A stretch of DNA of 48,065 bases from Sulfurimonas sp. (GCA_027448805.1 DAIDMU010000080.1:1-48065), one strand, 5' to 3'. Numbered from the stretch's first letter, positions 1-10,566 are shown. A program made the numbers and translations. Notes: generated from the sequence alone by a model not told the origin.

Positions 1-1213
1 GACTTATTGCTGTATGATCCTGCATACCGAAATATTGAGCTAGTTGAGGCATAGTATTTTGTGTAAGCTCACGGCAGAGATAGATAGCAATTCTTCTTGC
101 ATAGACAAGATTTTTACTTCTGCCTTTTGAGCGAATTTCACTTGGTTTTATATTTAGATCTTTTGCTACACTTTGTGTAATTATGTCAAGAGTAAGATTG
201 GCGCGATTTTCTTGCAGTTGGTCTTTTAAAACATTTTTTGTAAATTGTAAATCTATATCGACATGCATAAGTTGTGAGTAGGCATGAAGTTTTGATAAAA
301 TGCCCTCTATTTCGCGAACATTGCTCTCTATAACTGTTGCTATATAGTAGATAATATCTTTTGTAAGAACGACTTTATTTATTTTGCACTTATTTTCAAT
401 AATTGCTATCTTCGTTTCAAGTTCTGGGGGTTGAATATCAGCAACTAGTCCGTGTTCAAAACGGCTTTGGAGTCTTTTTTCAAGTCCTGCTATCTTTTTT
501 GGGTGTTTATCCGCTGTTAAAATAATCTGTTTTCCAACGCCTTTTAGTGCTTCAAAAGTGTGGAAAAATTCCTCCTGAATACCCTCTTTATTACTTAAAA
601 ACTGGATGTCATCTATAAGAAGAACATCACATTTTCTGTATTTTTCTTGGAATCTTTCCATTGTTTTGTTTCTAACATGACGTATAAAATCATTTAAAAA
701 TTGCTCAACCGTAGTGTAAATAACGATTTTACCCTGATTTTGAAAAACATTTCCGGCAGCTTGCATAAGGTGTGTTTTACCAAGGCCGACACCACCGTGG
801 ATAAAGAGAGGATTGTAGAGCTCACCGGCTTTTTCACTGACACTTTTAACCGCGGCATAAGCAAACTGGTTTGAACCGCCAACCATAAAATTTGCAAAAG
901 TATGAGACGGATTTAAGAGTGAATGTTGTGCTTTTTGTTCAGGTTTTTGATGAATTTTTTTCGTATCGGTCTGATTTTTTAGTAGAATATTAACGTTAAC
1001 TTTTGTTGAGTTTTGTATATCAAACAGATGTTTTATTTTTGCACAATATTTATTTTTTATCCAATTTAGAACTAAAGAGTTTGGAGCATAAAAAATAGCA
1101 TTATCATCGGTAGATTTTTTTATATCATAGACCAAGTGTTTAATATATCTGTTATACTCAATTTCCGGAATCTCTTCTTTTAGAAGAAGTAAAATTTTTT
1201 GACCAATGTTCAC
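1..1213 (-). CDS. dnaA: Chromosomal replication initiator protein DnaA (3' end truncated by window edge)
   Basis: Reverse-strand translation from GTG at 1213: VNIGQKILLLLKEEIPEIEYNRYIKHLVYDIKKST..., Walker A GGVGLGKTHLMQAAGN, C-terminal VREIEGILSKLHAYSQ and CRELTQNTMPQLAQYFGMQDHTAISK. Not in the ORF track because it runs off the window and starts with GTG. Confidence 0.95.
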   Translation of the reverse strand, partial: MNIGQKILLLLKEEIPEIEYNRYIKHLVYDIKKSTDDNAIFYAPNSLVLNWIKNKYCAKIKHLFDIQNSTKVNVNILLKNQTDTKKIHQKPEQKAQHSLLNPSHTFANFMVGGSNQFAYAAVKSVSEKAGELYNPLFIHGGVGLGKTHLMQAAGNVFQNQGKIVIYTTVEQFLNDFIRHVRNKTMERFQEKYRKCDVLLIDDIQFLSNKEGIQEEFFHTFEALKGVGKQIILTADKHPKKIAGLEKRLQSRFEHGLVADIQPPELETKIAIIENKCKINKVVLTKDIIYYIATVIESNVREIEGILSKLHAYSQLMHVDIDLQFTKNVLKDQLQENRANLTLDIITQSVAKDLNIKPSEIRSKGRSKNLVYARRIAIYLCRELTQNTMPQLAQYFGMQDHTAIS

Positions 1214-1320
1214 ATAAAGCCTTATCTGAAATATAATTTATATGTGAATAGTAGCTATAATTCCCATAAATAAAGTTAAAATTATGTGAATAGTATATCT
1301 ATAACATGTGAAAGAGAATA
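1214..1320. promoter_or_regulatory. Candidate oriC-type region: intergenic dnaA-ruvC with DnaA-box-like motifs
   Basis: TGTGAATAG at 1243-1251 and 1285-1293, TGTGAAAGA at 1307-1315, and TTCACA at 1209-1214 overlapping the dnaA start; AT-rich DNA next to dnaA. Confidence 0.55.
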
Positions 1321-1800
1321 ATGACAATTTTAGGAATTGACCCGGGTACGAGAAAAATGGGCTATGCTCTTATCTCTTTAGAGAAGGGAAAAATAGCACT
1401 TATTGAAGCTGGGCTTATAAAGATAAAAGCCGAGGAGCTGCAGTTTCAGATTCCGCAGATGGTTGAAGCTTTTGAGAGTATTTTTAAAACCCATAAAATA
1501 GATGAAGTAGCAATTGAGGATATTTTTTATGCGCATAATCCAAAAACAACCATAAAACTTGCCCAATTTCGCGGAGCGATTATGCTTATGCTTCTTCAGC
1601 AGTTTGGACAGTTTAACGAATATACTGCACTTCAGGTAAAAAAAGCACTGACCGGAAACGGCAAAGCGACGAAAGAGCAGGTTTCTTATATGGCAAAGAT
1701 GCTTTTAAACATAAAAAAAGAGATAAAACCGCTTGATATAACAGATGCTATCGCCGTTGCAATAACCCACTCGCAAAGAGTCAGACTAAAACAGCAATAA
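1321..1800 (+). CDS. ruvC: Crossover junction endodeoxyribonuclease RuvC
   Basis: [54 protein letters not shown]; RuvC resolvase signatures. Confidence 0.95.
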   Translation: MTILGIDPGTRKMGYALISLEKGKIALIEAGLIKIKAEELQFQIPQMVEAFESIFKTHKIDEVAIEDIFYAHNPKTTIKLAQFRGAIMLMLLQQFGQFNEYTALQVKKALTGNGKATKEQVSYMAKMLLNIKKEIKPLDITDAIAVAITHSQRVRLKQQ

Positions 1801-1877
1801 TTTCTTATCTTGCCTTAAATCAAATAGTAAAATTTTTAAAACAGTATAATTTTTAAAAAATAAAGGATTTTTAAATT

Positions 1878-2843
1878 ATGAACTCATTTGCTTCTTTGCC
1901 AGAAGGACATCCGGCTAGGGTTTATCTGGAAGAAAATATGCTCATGCGAGGCTTGATTGCAAGTATAAACAGCATCAATATAGTAGAAAATTTTGAAGAG
2001 TTTGAAGAGAAATTTAGAAGATTATGTCTTGTTGAGAAACATTTCGCAAGAAAAGAGAATCAGCTTTTTCCATATTTGGAGAAGTACGGTTGGACATCGC
2101 CGTCGCAAAATATGTGGGCTTTTCATGATGATATAAGAGCAGAGATAAAAACTGCAAGAGCTTTGGTACAAGAGAAAAATATGCCTGCTTTGACGCAACA
2201 GCTGCAGAGAGTTTTTGGAAATCTAGAACATATCATGCAGGTTGAAGAGGGGAGACTTCTGCCAAATGCGATGAATATGCTCGATGAAGAAGATTGGAAA
2301 GAGATGCGCGCAGGAGATGAGGAGATAGGCTGGATGTTTGATAAAGCTCCAGTAGCATATCCTCCGCATGTTGAGGGCGAATATATTCACCCGTCTCAAG
2401 ACAAACAGAAGAGAAAACTCCCGTTTTCGCTTGATAACAGAATCAAGCTTGACGAGGGTTATATGCTGCCTGAGCAGATTAACTGGCTTTTGAAGTTTAT
2501 GCCTGTTGATATCACTTATGTTGATGAGAATGACATCGTTATCTTTTATAACCGCGGGGATGACAGAGTATTTCCAAGAAGTGCGGGGATAATAGGGCGA
2601 GAGGTAAAGTTTTGCCACCCTCCAAAGAGTGTTGACCAAGTTTTGATGATTCTACGCGAGTTTAAAGCAGGCCGCAGAGATGAGGCTGAGTTTTGGATAA
2701 CTTTTAAAGGTAAATTTATTCATATCCGCTATTTTGCTATTAGGGATGATGAGGGCAATTACAAAGGTGTTATAGAGGTTTCTCAAGATGTTACTCATAT
2801 TAGAGGGCTAGAGGGTCAGCAGAGATTGTTGGATTGGGAATAG
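1878..2843 (+). CDS. DUF438-type protein: hemerythrin-like HHE domain plus C-terminal PAS domain
   Basis: N-terminal His/Glu helical region (VEKHFARKENQLFPYLEKYGW...AFHDDIR...HIMQVEEGRLLPNAM); PAS-like C-terminus (PVDITYVDENDIVIFYNRGDDRVFPRSAGIIGREVKFCHPPKSVDQV). Confidence 0.85.
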   Translation: MNSFASLPEGHPARVYLEENMLMRGLIASINSINIVENFEEFEEKFRRLCLVEKHFARKENQLFPYLEKYGWTSPSQNMWAFHDDIRAEIKTARALVQEKNMPALTQQLQRVFGNLEHIMQVEEGRLLPNAMNMLDEEDWKEMRAGDEEIGWMFDKAPVAYPPHVEGEYIHPSQDKQKRKLPFSLDNRIKLDEGYMLPEQINWLLKFMPVDITYVDENDIVIFYNRGDDRVFPRSAGIIGREVKFCHPPKSVDQVLMILREFKAGRRDEAEFWITFKGKFIHIRYFAIRDDEGNYKGVIEVSQDVTHIRGLEGQQRLLDWE

Positions 2844-2879
2844 GATATAATTTCAAAAAAACTAAGGATAATAAAAAAG

Positions 2880-3191
2880 ATGTCAAAATTTGAAAATGTA
2901 ACGGTAGTAAAAAAAGCAAATATCTACTATGATGGAAAAGTTACAAGCAGAACGGTTGAATTTGCAGACGGTTCAAAAAAAACTCTTGGAATTATGATGC
3001 CGGGTGATTACAGTTTTGGGACCGATGCTGCCGAAATTATGGAGATAATGAGCGGAGAACTTGATATTAGACTGCCAAATGAAGAGTGGAAAACGCTTCA
3101 TACTCCTGAGACATTCAGCGTGCCTGCTAACTCGTCGTTTGATTTAAAAATTAAAACAGTTACAGATTACTGCTGTTCATATATAAAATAA
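2880..3191 (+). CDS. ppnP: Pyrimidine/purine nucleoside phosphorylase (PpnP/YaiE family)
   Basis: [45 protein letters not shown]...[12 protein letters not shown]; conserved family sequence. Confidence 0.9.
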   Translation: MSKFENVTVVKKANIYYDGKVTSRTVEFADGSKKTLGIMMPGDYSFGTDAAEIMEIMSGELDIRLPNEEWKTLHTPETFSVPANSSFDLKIKTVTDYCCSYIK

Positions 3192-3202
3192 CCTGCTCCA
3201 GA

Positions 3203-4483
3203 TTAATACTCTGGAGTTCTCTCTTTTGAGCCTGTGTAAAGCTGGCGAGGACGAGCAATTTTTATAGTTTTTTGCTGATTTAACTCGCTCCACTGTGCTA
3301 TCCAGCCCGGCGTTCTGCCTATAACAAATATAACGGCAAACATCTCTTTTGGGATTTTGAGTGCCTGAAGAATCAGTCCTGAGTAGAAGTCAATATTTGG
3401 GTACAAACTGCGGCTTATAAAGTACTCATCGCTTAGAGCGATTTTTTCTATTTTGTTTGCAACTTCAACGAGTTCACTGCTGATACCAAGCTCTCCCATA
3501 AGCTCATTGCGAATATTTTTTAGTATTGTTGCGCGAGGGTCAAAATTTTTATATACGCGATGCCCGAACCCCATCAGTTTAAACGGGTCATCTTTATCTT
3601 TCGCACGCGCTATAAACTCATCTACTCTATCCAGCGTTCCTATCATCTCCAGCTGACGAATGACACTCTCGTTTGCCCCGCCATGACTTCTTCCCCAGAG
3701 CGCGCCTATGCCGGCACTTATTGCCGCATACGGATGGGCGTTTGTTGAAGCTAGATTTCTAACAGCCGTAGTTGATGCGTTTTGTTCATGATCGGCATGA
3801 AGAGTAAAGATAGTGTCAAGTGCTTTTATCTCAATGGGTTTTAGTTCAACATAGCTGTGGGGGTAAGCTCTTAGCATGTAGAGAAAATTCTCCGTAAATC
3901 CTTTATTCATATCAGGATATATAATAGGCAAACCGTTAGAGTATCTGTACGAAAAAGCCGCAAGAGTTGGGATTTTGGCAACAATTCTGTTTGACATTTC
4001 AGTGTACTCTTTTTTAGTTTTTATATCCAGATGATTATAGTAAAATGTTGAGAGTGCGGAGACGCCTGCCGAGAGAATCGCCATCGGATGTGCGCCATCA
4101 GGAAAAGAGTCAAAGAGTTTTTTTACTCCCTCATGCACAAATGAGCGTTTTTTCATCTCTATGGTAAAATTTTCCAGCTCCTCTTTGGTCGGCAGCTCGC
4201 CGTTTAAAAGAAGATAGGCAGTATCTAAAAAACTTTTTTTCTTTGCAAGGTATGCTATATCATACCCTCTGTACATAAGTTTCCCCTCTTCACCGTCTAT
4301 GTACGTTATATCTGATTTGCAAGATGCGGTAGACGTATAGCCTTCATCATATGTAAACATTTTAGTCTCTTTGTAAAGAGTTGAAATGTCAATTACAGAC
4401 GGACCTACCGTCGCATCGAGTATTGGAAACTCATAGCTTTTGCCGTCACGATTGTTTGTTAGTGTTACTGTGTCTCTGCTCAT
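3203..4483 (-). CDS. gltA: Citrate synthase
   Basis: DGEEGKLMYRGYDIAYLA, LHADHEQNASTTAVRNLASTNAHPYAAISAGIGALWGRSHGGANE, GFGHRVYKNFDPRA. Confidence 0.97.
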   Translation of the reverse strand: MSRDTVTLTNNRDGKSYEFPILDATVGPSVIDISTLYKETKMFTYDEGYTSTASCKSDITYIDGEEGKLMYRGYDIAYLAKKKSFLDTAYLLLNGELPTKEELENFTIEMKKRSFVHEGVKKLFDSFPDGAHPMAILSAGVSALSTFYYNHLDIKTKKEYTEMSNRIVAKIPTLAAFSYRYSNGLPIIYPDMNKGFTENFLYMLRAYPHSYVELKPIEIKALDTIFTLHADHEQNASTTAVRNLASTNAHPYAAISAGIGALWGRSHGGANESVIRQLEMIGTLDRVDEFIARAKDKDDPFKLMGFGHRVYKNFDPRATILKNIRNELMGELGISSELVEVANKIEKIALSDEYFISRSLYPNIDFYSGLILQALKIPKEMFAVIFVIGRTPGWIAQWSELNQQKTIKIARPRQLYTGSKERTPEY

Positions 4484-4515
4484 AATCTGCCCCTTTTTTA
4501 TAATAAATAATTATA

Positions 4516-4938
4516 CTATATAAACTGTGCAATCAGTTTGTTTAAACTCGCCTCATCCAAAGCGCCTGAAACTCTGTGAACCTCTTTGGAATTTTTGAAA
4601 ACTACAATTGTAGGAATGCTTCTTATGCCAAATTTGCCGCCTAGATTCTGTTCATTTTCGGTGTTTACTTTTGCGTAGAGTGCTTTTAGCGGAAAATTTT
4701 TAGCACTTTTTTCAAAGTTTGGGGCCATCATCTTGCATGGTCCGCACCAAGGTGCCCAGAAATCAACTATTACTGGAATATCGCTATTTACGATGATTTC
4801 GTCAAAGTTAACAGTTGTTAACTCGATAGGTTTGGTTTCTAAAAGCGAGCCTTTACACTTTCCGCAGTTAGCTTTTGCGTAACTATCTCTTTGCGGAACA
4901 TTATTGACGCTTTTGCAATGTGGACATACGATTCTCAT
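4516..4938 (-). CDS. trxC: Thioredoxin 2 (TrxC-type, N-terminal zinc ribbon)
   Basis: CPHCKS...CGKC zinc motif; WAPWCGPCKMMAP active site. Confidence 0.93.
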   Translation of the reverse strand: MRIVCPHCKSVNNVPQRDSYAKANCGKCKGSLLETKPIELTTVNFDEIIVNSDIPVIVDFWAPWCGPCKMMAPNFEKSAKNFPLKALYAKVNTENEQNLGGKFGIRSIPTIVVFKNSKEVHRVSGALDEASLNKLIAQFI

Positions 4939-4947
4939 AGGACCTCC

Positions 4948-6333
4948 CTAAAGTACAATGGCTAATATATAGCCCTTTCTATAGATGAAAACTCTCTTCT
5001 TCTCTTTTGAAGCAGTTGCTTTTTTAAAGTCGTCTAATGTAGCGATTTCACTCTCCTCCACCTGTACGATTATGTCATTTTTTCTAACACCAGCACTGTA
5101 AGCTTCGCTTTTTTCATCTACATTAACTACTAACACGCCGTTGATGGTTAGGTTGAGCTGTTGTTTATGCGTAGAGCTGATTTGGGTTAATTTTAGCCCC
5201 TTGTACTCAAGCTCTCCATTTACGGTTTTGCTCTCAAGTGTTGAGAGTGTTACACTTTTCGTATTGACTTTTTTGTCTCTTAGAAATTTTACGGTTACCG
5301 TTTTAGACGGTGCGTATGAACCTATAGTGTTTTTTAATTCACTCGCACTTCCTATTTTTTTGCCGTTGACTTCTATGATGAGATCTCCTCTTTTTAGTTC
5401 AGCTTTTGCAGCCGGCGAGTTATCTTCCACACCTGTTATTAGAGCTCCGTAGCTATTGTTATAAAATTTACTCATATCGTCGCTTATATCTGAGATATTT
5501 ACTCCCAGATATGCACGGGTGTATTTACCGCTCTCAATCAGGCTTGTTGCAACTGTCGTAACCATATTTGATGGGATTGCAAAACCTATGCCCACGTTTC
5601 CGCCGGATTTTGAAATAATTGCAGAGTTGATTCCAATAAGGTGCCCAGCAGAGTTTATAAGCGCACCGCCTGAATTTCCGGGATTTATGGAAGCGTCTGT
5701 TTGAATGAAGCCCTCATACTCTACGATTCCTACACCGCTTCTGCTTGTTGCCGATACGATTCCCTGAGTGATAGTCTCACCGACTCCAAACGGATTGCCG
5801 AGCGCAAAAACAACATCTCCGACTTTTACTTTGTCAGAGTTGTAAAATGTTATGGCATTCAGGTTTTTTGCCTCTATTTTGATGATAGCCAAATCACTCT
5901 TCTCATCTTTGCCGATAAGTTTGGCTTCATACTCTTTTTTGTCGCCTGCCAAATTGACAATAATTTTATCCGCACCGTCAATAACATGGTTATTGGTAAC
6001 AATATAGCCATCCTGTGAAACTATAACGCCTGAACCTAACGCTTGCTGAATTCTCTCTTGAGGGATATCCCCATATCCTTTAAAAAACTCTCTAAAAAAC
6101 GGATCATTCAAAAAAGGATTTGCATTCAACTGGGTGCCGTTTATCCCTTTTTTTATGGATATGTTTACAATGCTTGTTCTTACATTTTCTAAAATATTAT
6201 TGTAAGAGAGTATGCGGCTTTGATTTGTTGGATACTCTCGTTCCATATTATGCGGCGAGTATTTGAACTCCACGCTACTTTTTGCATAAACAAATGTTAG
6301 TGTTATTAAAGACAGAAAGAAAAGTTTTTTCAT
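4948..6333 (-). CDS. htrA: Do-family periplasmic serine protease (HtrA/DegP), two PDZ domains
   Basis: Signal peptide, GSGVIVSQDGYIVTNNHVIDGAD, SDLAIIKIEA, TDASINPGNSGGALIN, two C-terminal PDZ regions. Confidence 0.94.
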   Translation of the reverse strand: MKKLFFLSLITLTFVYAKSSVEFKYSPHNMEREYPTNQSRILSYNNILENVRTSIVNISIKKGINGTQLNANPFLNDPFFREFFKGYGDIPQERIQQALGSGVIVSQDGYIVTNNHVIDGADKIIVNLAGDKKEYEAKLIGKDEKSDLAIIKIEAKNLNAITFYNSDKVKVGDVVFALGNPFGVGETITQGIVSATSRSGVGIVEYEGFIQTDASINPGNSGGALINSAGHLIGINSAIISKSGGNVGIGFAIPSNMVTTVATSLIESGKYTRAYLGVNISDISDDMSKFYNNSYGALITGVEDNSPAAKAELKRGDLIIEVNGKKIGSASELKNTIGSYAPSKTVTVKFLRDKKVNTKSVTLSTLESKTVNGELEYKGLKLTQISSTHKQQLNLTINGVLVVNVDEKSEAYSAGVRKNDIIVQVEESEIATLDDFKKATASKEKKRVFIYRKGYILAIVL

Positions 6334-6404
6334 CTAAGCTCCTTTGTTTTTTGGTAATAAAATATTATAACCAAATGGTTTACGAAGTGCTAATGAAGTA
6401 CTAT

Positions 6405-6770
6405 TTAGAATGAATCTTCTTTGTATTTGAGTGAAGTTGATTTTAAGTAACATGAGGAGTTTGTTATAGCTGAAAAGTTGTCGTAAGCACCAATTCCAAA
6501 TCCAAAACAGTTGTCGGCGTATATTAAAGTTATCCCATTGCTCATATCTACATATGGAAGTTTTGAGGCTTCAAGCAGTCTTGCGTCGTAAACGCCGCTG
6601 AATTCTAATTCTACTGTTATCCAGTCAAATCCTCTAGCGCTGTCTTGTGTCGCTAGGGTAATTTTAATGGCAGTAGGAGTAATTATCTCTATGGAGCGAA
6701 GCTCCGCATCAATAAAGTTATTAAATCTCTTTAAAAACGTATTTAAATCATTTTTTAAAAGAGGCTTCAT
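6405..6770 (-). CDS. Hypothetical protein, 121 aa
   Basis: Intact ORF adjoining nrdA; no family recognised. Confidence 0.7.
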   Translation of the reverse strand: MKPLLKNDLNTFLKRFNNFIDAELRSIEIITPTAIKITLATQDSARGFDWITVELEFSGVYDARLLEASKLPYVDMSNGITLIYADNCFGFGIGAYDNFSAITNSSCYLKSTSLKYKEDSF

Positions 6771-6771
6771 C

Positions 6772-9138
6772 TTATTGGCAACCTACACACTCCATGCTTC
6801 TATCTTCAACATCTTTTGACATCTCAGGAGATTGTGAACGAAGGTAGTAGGTAGACTTAAGACCCAGTTTCCAAGCTAACATGTAGATTTCATTTAAGTA
6901 CTTTCCGCTTGCTTTATCAAGAGTTATAAAGATATTTAGACTCTGACCTTGATCTAACCATTTTTGACGGATTGCCGCTGCTTTTATCAGCAGTGTTTGG
7001 TTCAAATCATAAGCAGGAGTGTAGTAAGCCCAAGTCTCCGGCGAGAGTTCTGGAACTACAACCGGAATAAGTCCCGATAAATTCTCTTCGTACCACTTTC
7101 TTTTAAATACAGGTTCTATAGCCTGAGTCGTTCCGGTAAGGATGGAGATAGAGCTTGTAGGTGCTATGGCCATTAGATAGCCGTTTCGCATACCCTGTTT
7201 TTTAACTTTTGTACGAAGCTCATCCCACTCATAAGATGAAGCAAAAAGTCCGCCGCGGTCAACAAGTTTTTTAACATCAGCCGTAGCGTAATCCATAGGC
7301 ATTATCCCTTTGCTCCATTTAGAGCCTTCAAACTCAGGGTAGGACTTTTTTTCAAGTGCTATGTCACTTGATGCCGAGATGGCGTTATAACTAACTGCCT
7401 CCATAACTTCGTCTATTTTGTCAAAATGTTCTTGAGTTCCCCAAGCTATTCCTTGTTGCGCCAGCATTTGAGCTTCACCCATAACACCAAGACCTATTGC
7501 TCTTGTTTTCATGTTAGTGCGTTTTACCTTCTCAATCGGATAAAAGTTTAAGTCGATAACATTATCCAGAGCACGGATAGCAATTGGAACGATTCTGTCA
7601 ATATCCTCTTTTGTGTTAATGCGAGAGAGGTTCACCGAAGCAAGATTACAAACGGCGGTATCGCCGTTTATCTTCTCTTTTTCAACAACATAAATCTCTC
7701 TGCCGCCTATTGAGTCAAGTGCCGTAACCTTTTTAGCAGGTTTTTCAAGACCGCTGTCAACTCTTATTATTTCATCCTCTTCGTGGCTCGTGCTCTCTCC
7801 ATTTTCAAAAATAAACTTTATTTTATAGTGGTTAGGATTTGTGTTTTGAAAAATTTCCGTACAGAGATTTGAGCTTCTGATAACACCCGTGTGGTTATTT
7901 GGATTAGCTCTGTTTGCGTTATCTTTAAAGCATAAAAACGGACTTCCTGTTTCAAAATATGATGTCAGTATTTTTTTCCAAAGATTTTTAGCTTTTAACT
8001 TCTCTTTTACTATGCCCTGATTCTCTTCAAGTTCTTTATATCTTTTGTTGAACTCTTCACCGTAAAGTGTTGAGAGCTCTCTGCAGTCATAAGGGTCAAA
8101 AAGAGTCCAGATGCCGTCTTCTTCCACTCTTTGTAAAAATAGGTCATTCAACCACATTGCGGGAAAAAGGTCATGAGCACGTCGGCGCTCTTCGCCGGAG
8201 TTTTTCTTCAGATCTAAAAAGTCGTTGACATCAATGTGCCAAGGCTCTAAGTAGACGGCAATAGCACCTTTTCTTGTACCCAGCTGATCAACCGCAACAG
8301 CAATGTCGTTTGTTATTTTTAAAAACGGAACTGTTCCGCCTGCCGCGTTTTTATGCCCGTCGATGTAAGATCCCATTGAACGTACGTTTGTCCAATCCCA
8401 GCCGATTCCTCCGCCGAATTTTGATAACATCGCCATCTCGGCGTAAGAGTCAAATATCCCCTCTATGTTATCAGGAGTTGAACCGATGTAGCATGAGCTT
8501 AACTGGTGTCTTGTCGTTCTTGCATTGCTTAGAGTCGGAGTAGCTAACATAACTTCAAAAGTAGAGATCATGTTATAAAACTTGATTGCCCACTCCTCTT
8601 TTTTAGCTTCTCTTTGAGCCAAAAACATCGCTATTGCCATAAACATATGCTGAGGAAGTTCTATCGGATTGCCGTTTCTGTCTTTTATGAGATATCTGTC
8701 GTAGAGTGTTTTAACGCCCAGATAGTTAAACTGCATGTCGCGTTCAGGCTTTATATGTTTTTCTAACTCATCAAGGTTATACATCTCTTTTAGGCCAAGA
8801 AGTAGTCTCCCCTCTTTTTCGCCCTTTTCAAAGTAGCTCTTTAGCGATGAGTATCCTGTAAATCCGTTTACTTCATGATACAGGTTAAACAAAAAAAGTC
8901 TTGATGCCACAAACGTCCAGTTTGGAGCGTCTATATCTATCTTGTCAACCGCGGTTTTGATAAGAGTCTGCTGTATCTCTTTTGATGTAATTCCGTCACG
9001 GAAGTGAATCTGCGCATCGACTTCAAGTTCGCTTTGAGAAACATTGTCTAAACCTTCAACGGCCGCTGAAGTATACTTCTGTATTTTAGTTATGTCCAGA
9101 GCTTCTGTTCTGCCGTTTCTTTTTATAATTGTTATCAT
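6772..9138 (-). CDS. nrdA: Ribonucleoside-diphosphate reductase, alpha subunit (class I)
   Basis: N-terminal ATP-cone; AGGTVPFLKITNDIAVAVDQLGTRKGAIAVYLEPWHIDVNDFLDLKKNSGEERRRAHDLFPAMW; NLASVNLSRI; C-terminal ECVGCQ. Confidence 0.96.
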   Translation of the reverse strand: MITIIKRNGRTEALDITKIQKYTSAAVEGLDNVSQSELEVDAQIHFRDGITSKEIQQTLIKTAVDKIDIDAPNWTFVASRLFLFNLYHEVNGFTGYSSLKSYFEKGEKEGRLLLGLKEMYNLDELEKHIKPERDMQFNYLGVKTLYDRYLIKDRNGNPIELPQHMFMAIAMFLAQREAKKEEWAIKFYNMISTFEVMLATPTLSNARTTRHQLSSCYIGSTPDNIEGIFDSYAEMAMLSKFGGGIGWDWTNVRSMGSYIDGHKNAAGGTVPFLKITNDIAVAVDQLGTRKGAIAVYLEPWHIDVNDFLDLKKNSGEERRRAHDLFPAMWLNDLFLQRVEEDGIWTLFDPYDCRELSTLYGEEFNKRYKELEENQGIVKEKLKAKNLWKKILTSYFETGSPFLCFKDNANRANPNNHTGVIRSSNLCTEIFQNTNPNHYKIKFIFENGESTSHEEDEIIRVDSGLEKPAKKVTALDSIGGREIYVVEKEKINGDTAVCNLASVNLSRINTKEDIDRIVPIAIRALDNVIDLNFYPIEKVKRTNMKTRAIGLGVMGEAQMLAQQGIAWGTQEHFDKIDEVMEAVSYNAISASSDIALEKKSYPEFEGSKWSKGIMPMDYATADVKKLVDRGGLFASSYEWDELRTKVKKQGMRNGYLMAIAPTSSISILTGTTQAIEPVFKRKWYEENLSGLIPVVVPELSPETWAYYTPAYDLNQTLLIKAAAIRQKWLDQGQSLNIFITLDKASGKYLNEIYMLAWKLGLKSTYYLRSQSPEMSKDVEDRSMECVGCQ

Positions 9139-9231
9139 TTATTGTCCTAAGTCATACAAAAGCGTTATCATTTGTACTTTAATATTTTTGTATTTTTCAT
9201 TTTATGCTAAAGGAATATTAGCAGAATTTTG

Positions 9232-10566
9232 TCATTTTTTTGTAAAAACTCTTGCAAAAATTTTATCCACATTTTTAGTATAGTAATCAAAGTTGAAGCA
9301 TTCGCGAATCGCCTCTTCGCTCAGACTCGCTCTTAACTCATCGTCCGCTAGAAGATGGTTTAGATATAGACTCTCACCTTTCTCATTTGTTGTAGGTTTT
9401 CCTTGCTGTATCTCTTCCCAGACCTTCATTGCGTTTCTTTGAACTATACGGTAAGCATCTTCACGGCTGACACCTTTTAGCGGAAGCTCAAGCAAAACTC
9501 TTTGTGAAAATACAAGCCCGCCCGTAAGGTTTAGATTTTTCATCATATTTTGCGGATAGACTGTTAGGTTTGCTATAACATTGTTCATGCGGTGCAGCAT
9601 AAAGTCGCTTGTTATAAACGAATCGGGAAGCCAAAATCTCTCCGTTGAAGAGTGGCTAATATCTCTCTCGTGCCAAAGCGCCACATTTTCCATAGCAGGA
9701 ATAGCGTAAGCTCTTATCATACGAGCAAGTCCTGTTATGTTCTCTGTTAGTATAGGATTGCGTTTGTGAGGCATTGCAGATGAGCCTTTTTGACCCTTTG
9801 CAAAATACTCTTCACACTCATAAACCTCTGTTCTTTGCCAGTGGCGAACTTGAACCGCAAATTTCTCTATTGAGCTTGCCATAAGAGCTAACGCAGTAGC
9901 AAGTCTTGCATATCTGTCTCTCTGAATTACTTGGTTAGATGCAGGTGCAGGTTTTAGTCCCAGCTCTTCACATGTATATTCTTCAAGCTCTAATGGAGCA
10001 TGTGCAAAGTTACCCATTGCTCCGCTGACCTGCCCTACACTTATAACCTCAAGTGTTTGCTCTAGGTTTTCTAAATGTCTAGCCATTTCGTCATACCAAA
10101 CAGCTAACACAAGACCAAATGTTATTGGCTCGCCGTGTATACCGTGGCTTCGTCCAACCATAAGAGTCATCTTGTGTTCGTATGCTCTTTTTTTGATTGT
10201 CTCCATAATCATTTTGACATCTTCTATGATTAACTCCAAAGAGCTCTTCATTTGAAGTGCTACCGCAGTATCAACAGTGTCTGAACTTGTCATGCCGTAG
10301 TGAAACCATCGGCTCTCTTCCCCAAGTGTCTCAGATACGCTTGTGGTAAATGCTATAAGGTCGTGGCGGGTAACTGCTTCTATCTCATCAATTCTCTCGA
10401 TATTAAATCCAGCGTTATCGATAATTTTCTGCGCATCTTCATCAGGAATTAGACCAAGTCTATTCCAAGCTTTGACAACTGCCTTCTCCACATCTAGCCA
10501 AGCTTGATATTTTGCCTGCATTGTCCATTTTGAGCTCATCTCAACTCTCGAGTATCTTTCGATCAT
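9232..10566 (-). CDS. purB: Adenylosuccinate lyase
   Basis: SRVEMSSKWTMQAKYQAWLDVEKA, HYGMTSSDTVDTA, signature GSSAMPHKRNPI. Confidence 0.97.
   Translation of the reverse strand: MIERYSRVEMSSKWTMQAKYQAWLDVEKAVVKAWNRLGLIPDEDAQKIIDNAGFNIERIDEIEAVTRHDLIAFTTSVSETLGEESRWFHYGMTSSDTVDTAVALQMKSSLELIIEDVKMIMETIKKRAYEHKMTLMVGRSHGIHGEPITFGLVLAVWYDEMARHLENLEQTLEVISVGQVSGAMGNFAHAPLELEEYTCEELGLKPAPASNQVIQRDRYARLATALALMASSIEKFAVQVRHWQRTEVYECEEYFAKGQKGSSAMPHKRNPILTENITGLARMIRAYAIPAMENVALWHERDISHSSTERFWLPDSFITSDFMLHRMNNVIANLTVYPQNMMKNLNLTGGLVFSQRVLLELPLKGVSREDAYRIVQRNAMKVWEEIQQGKPTTNEKGESLYLNHLLADDELRASLSEEAIRECFNFDYYTKNVDKIFARVFTKK

Noticed and set aside
694-897. 67-aa minus ORF from the track
   Set aside because: Lies inside dnaA in another frame; dnaA reading is clearly supported.
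2223-2639. 138-aa minus-strand ORF
   Set aside because: Antisense to the DUF438 gene, no recognisable domain.
5141-6018. Several plus-strand ORFs (103, 61, 105 aa)
   Set aside because: Antisense shadows of the htrA gene.
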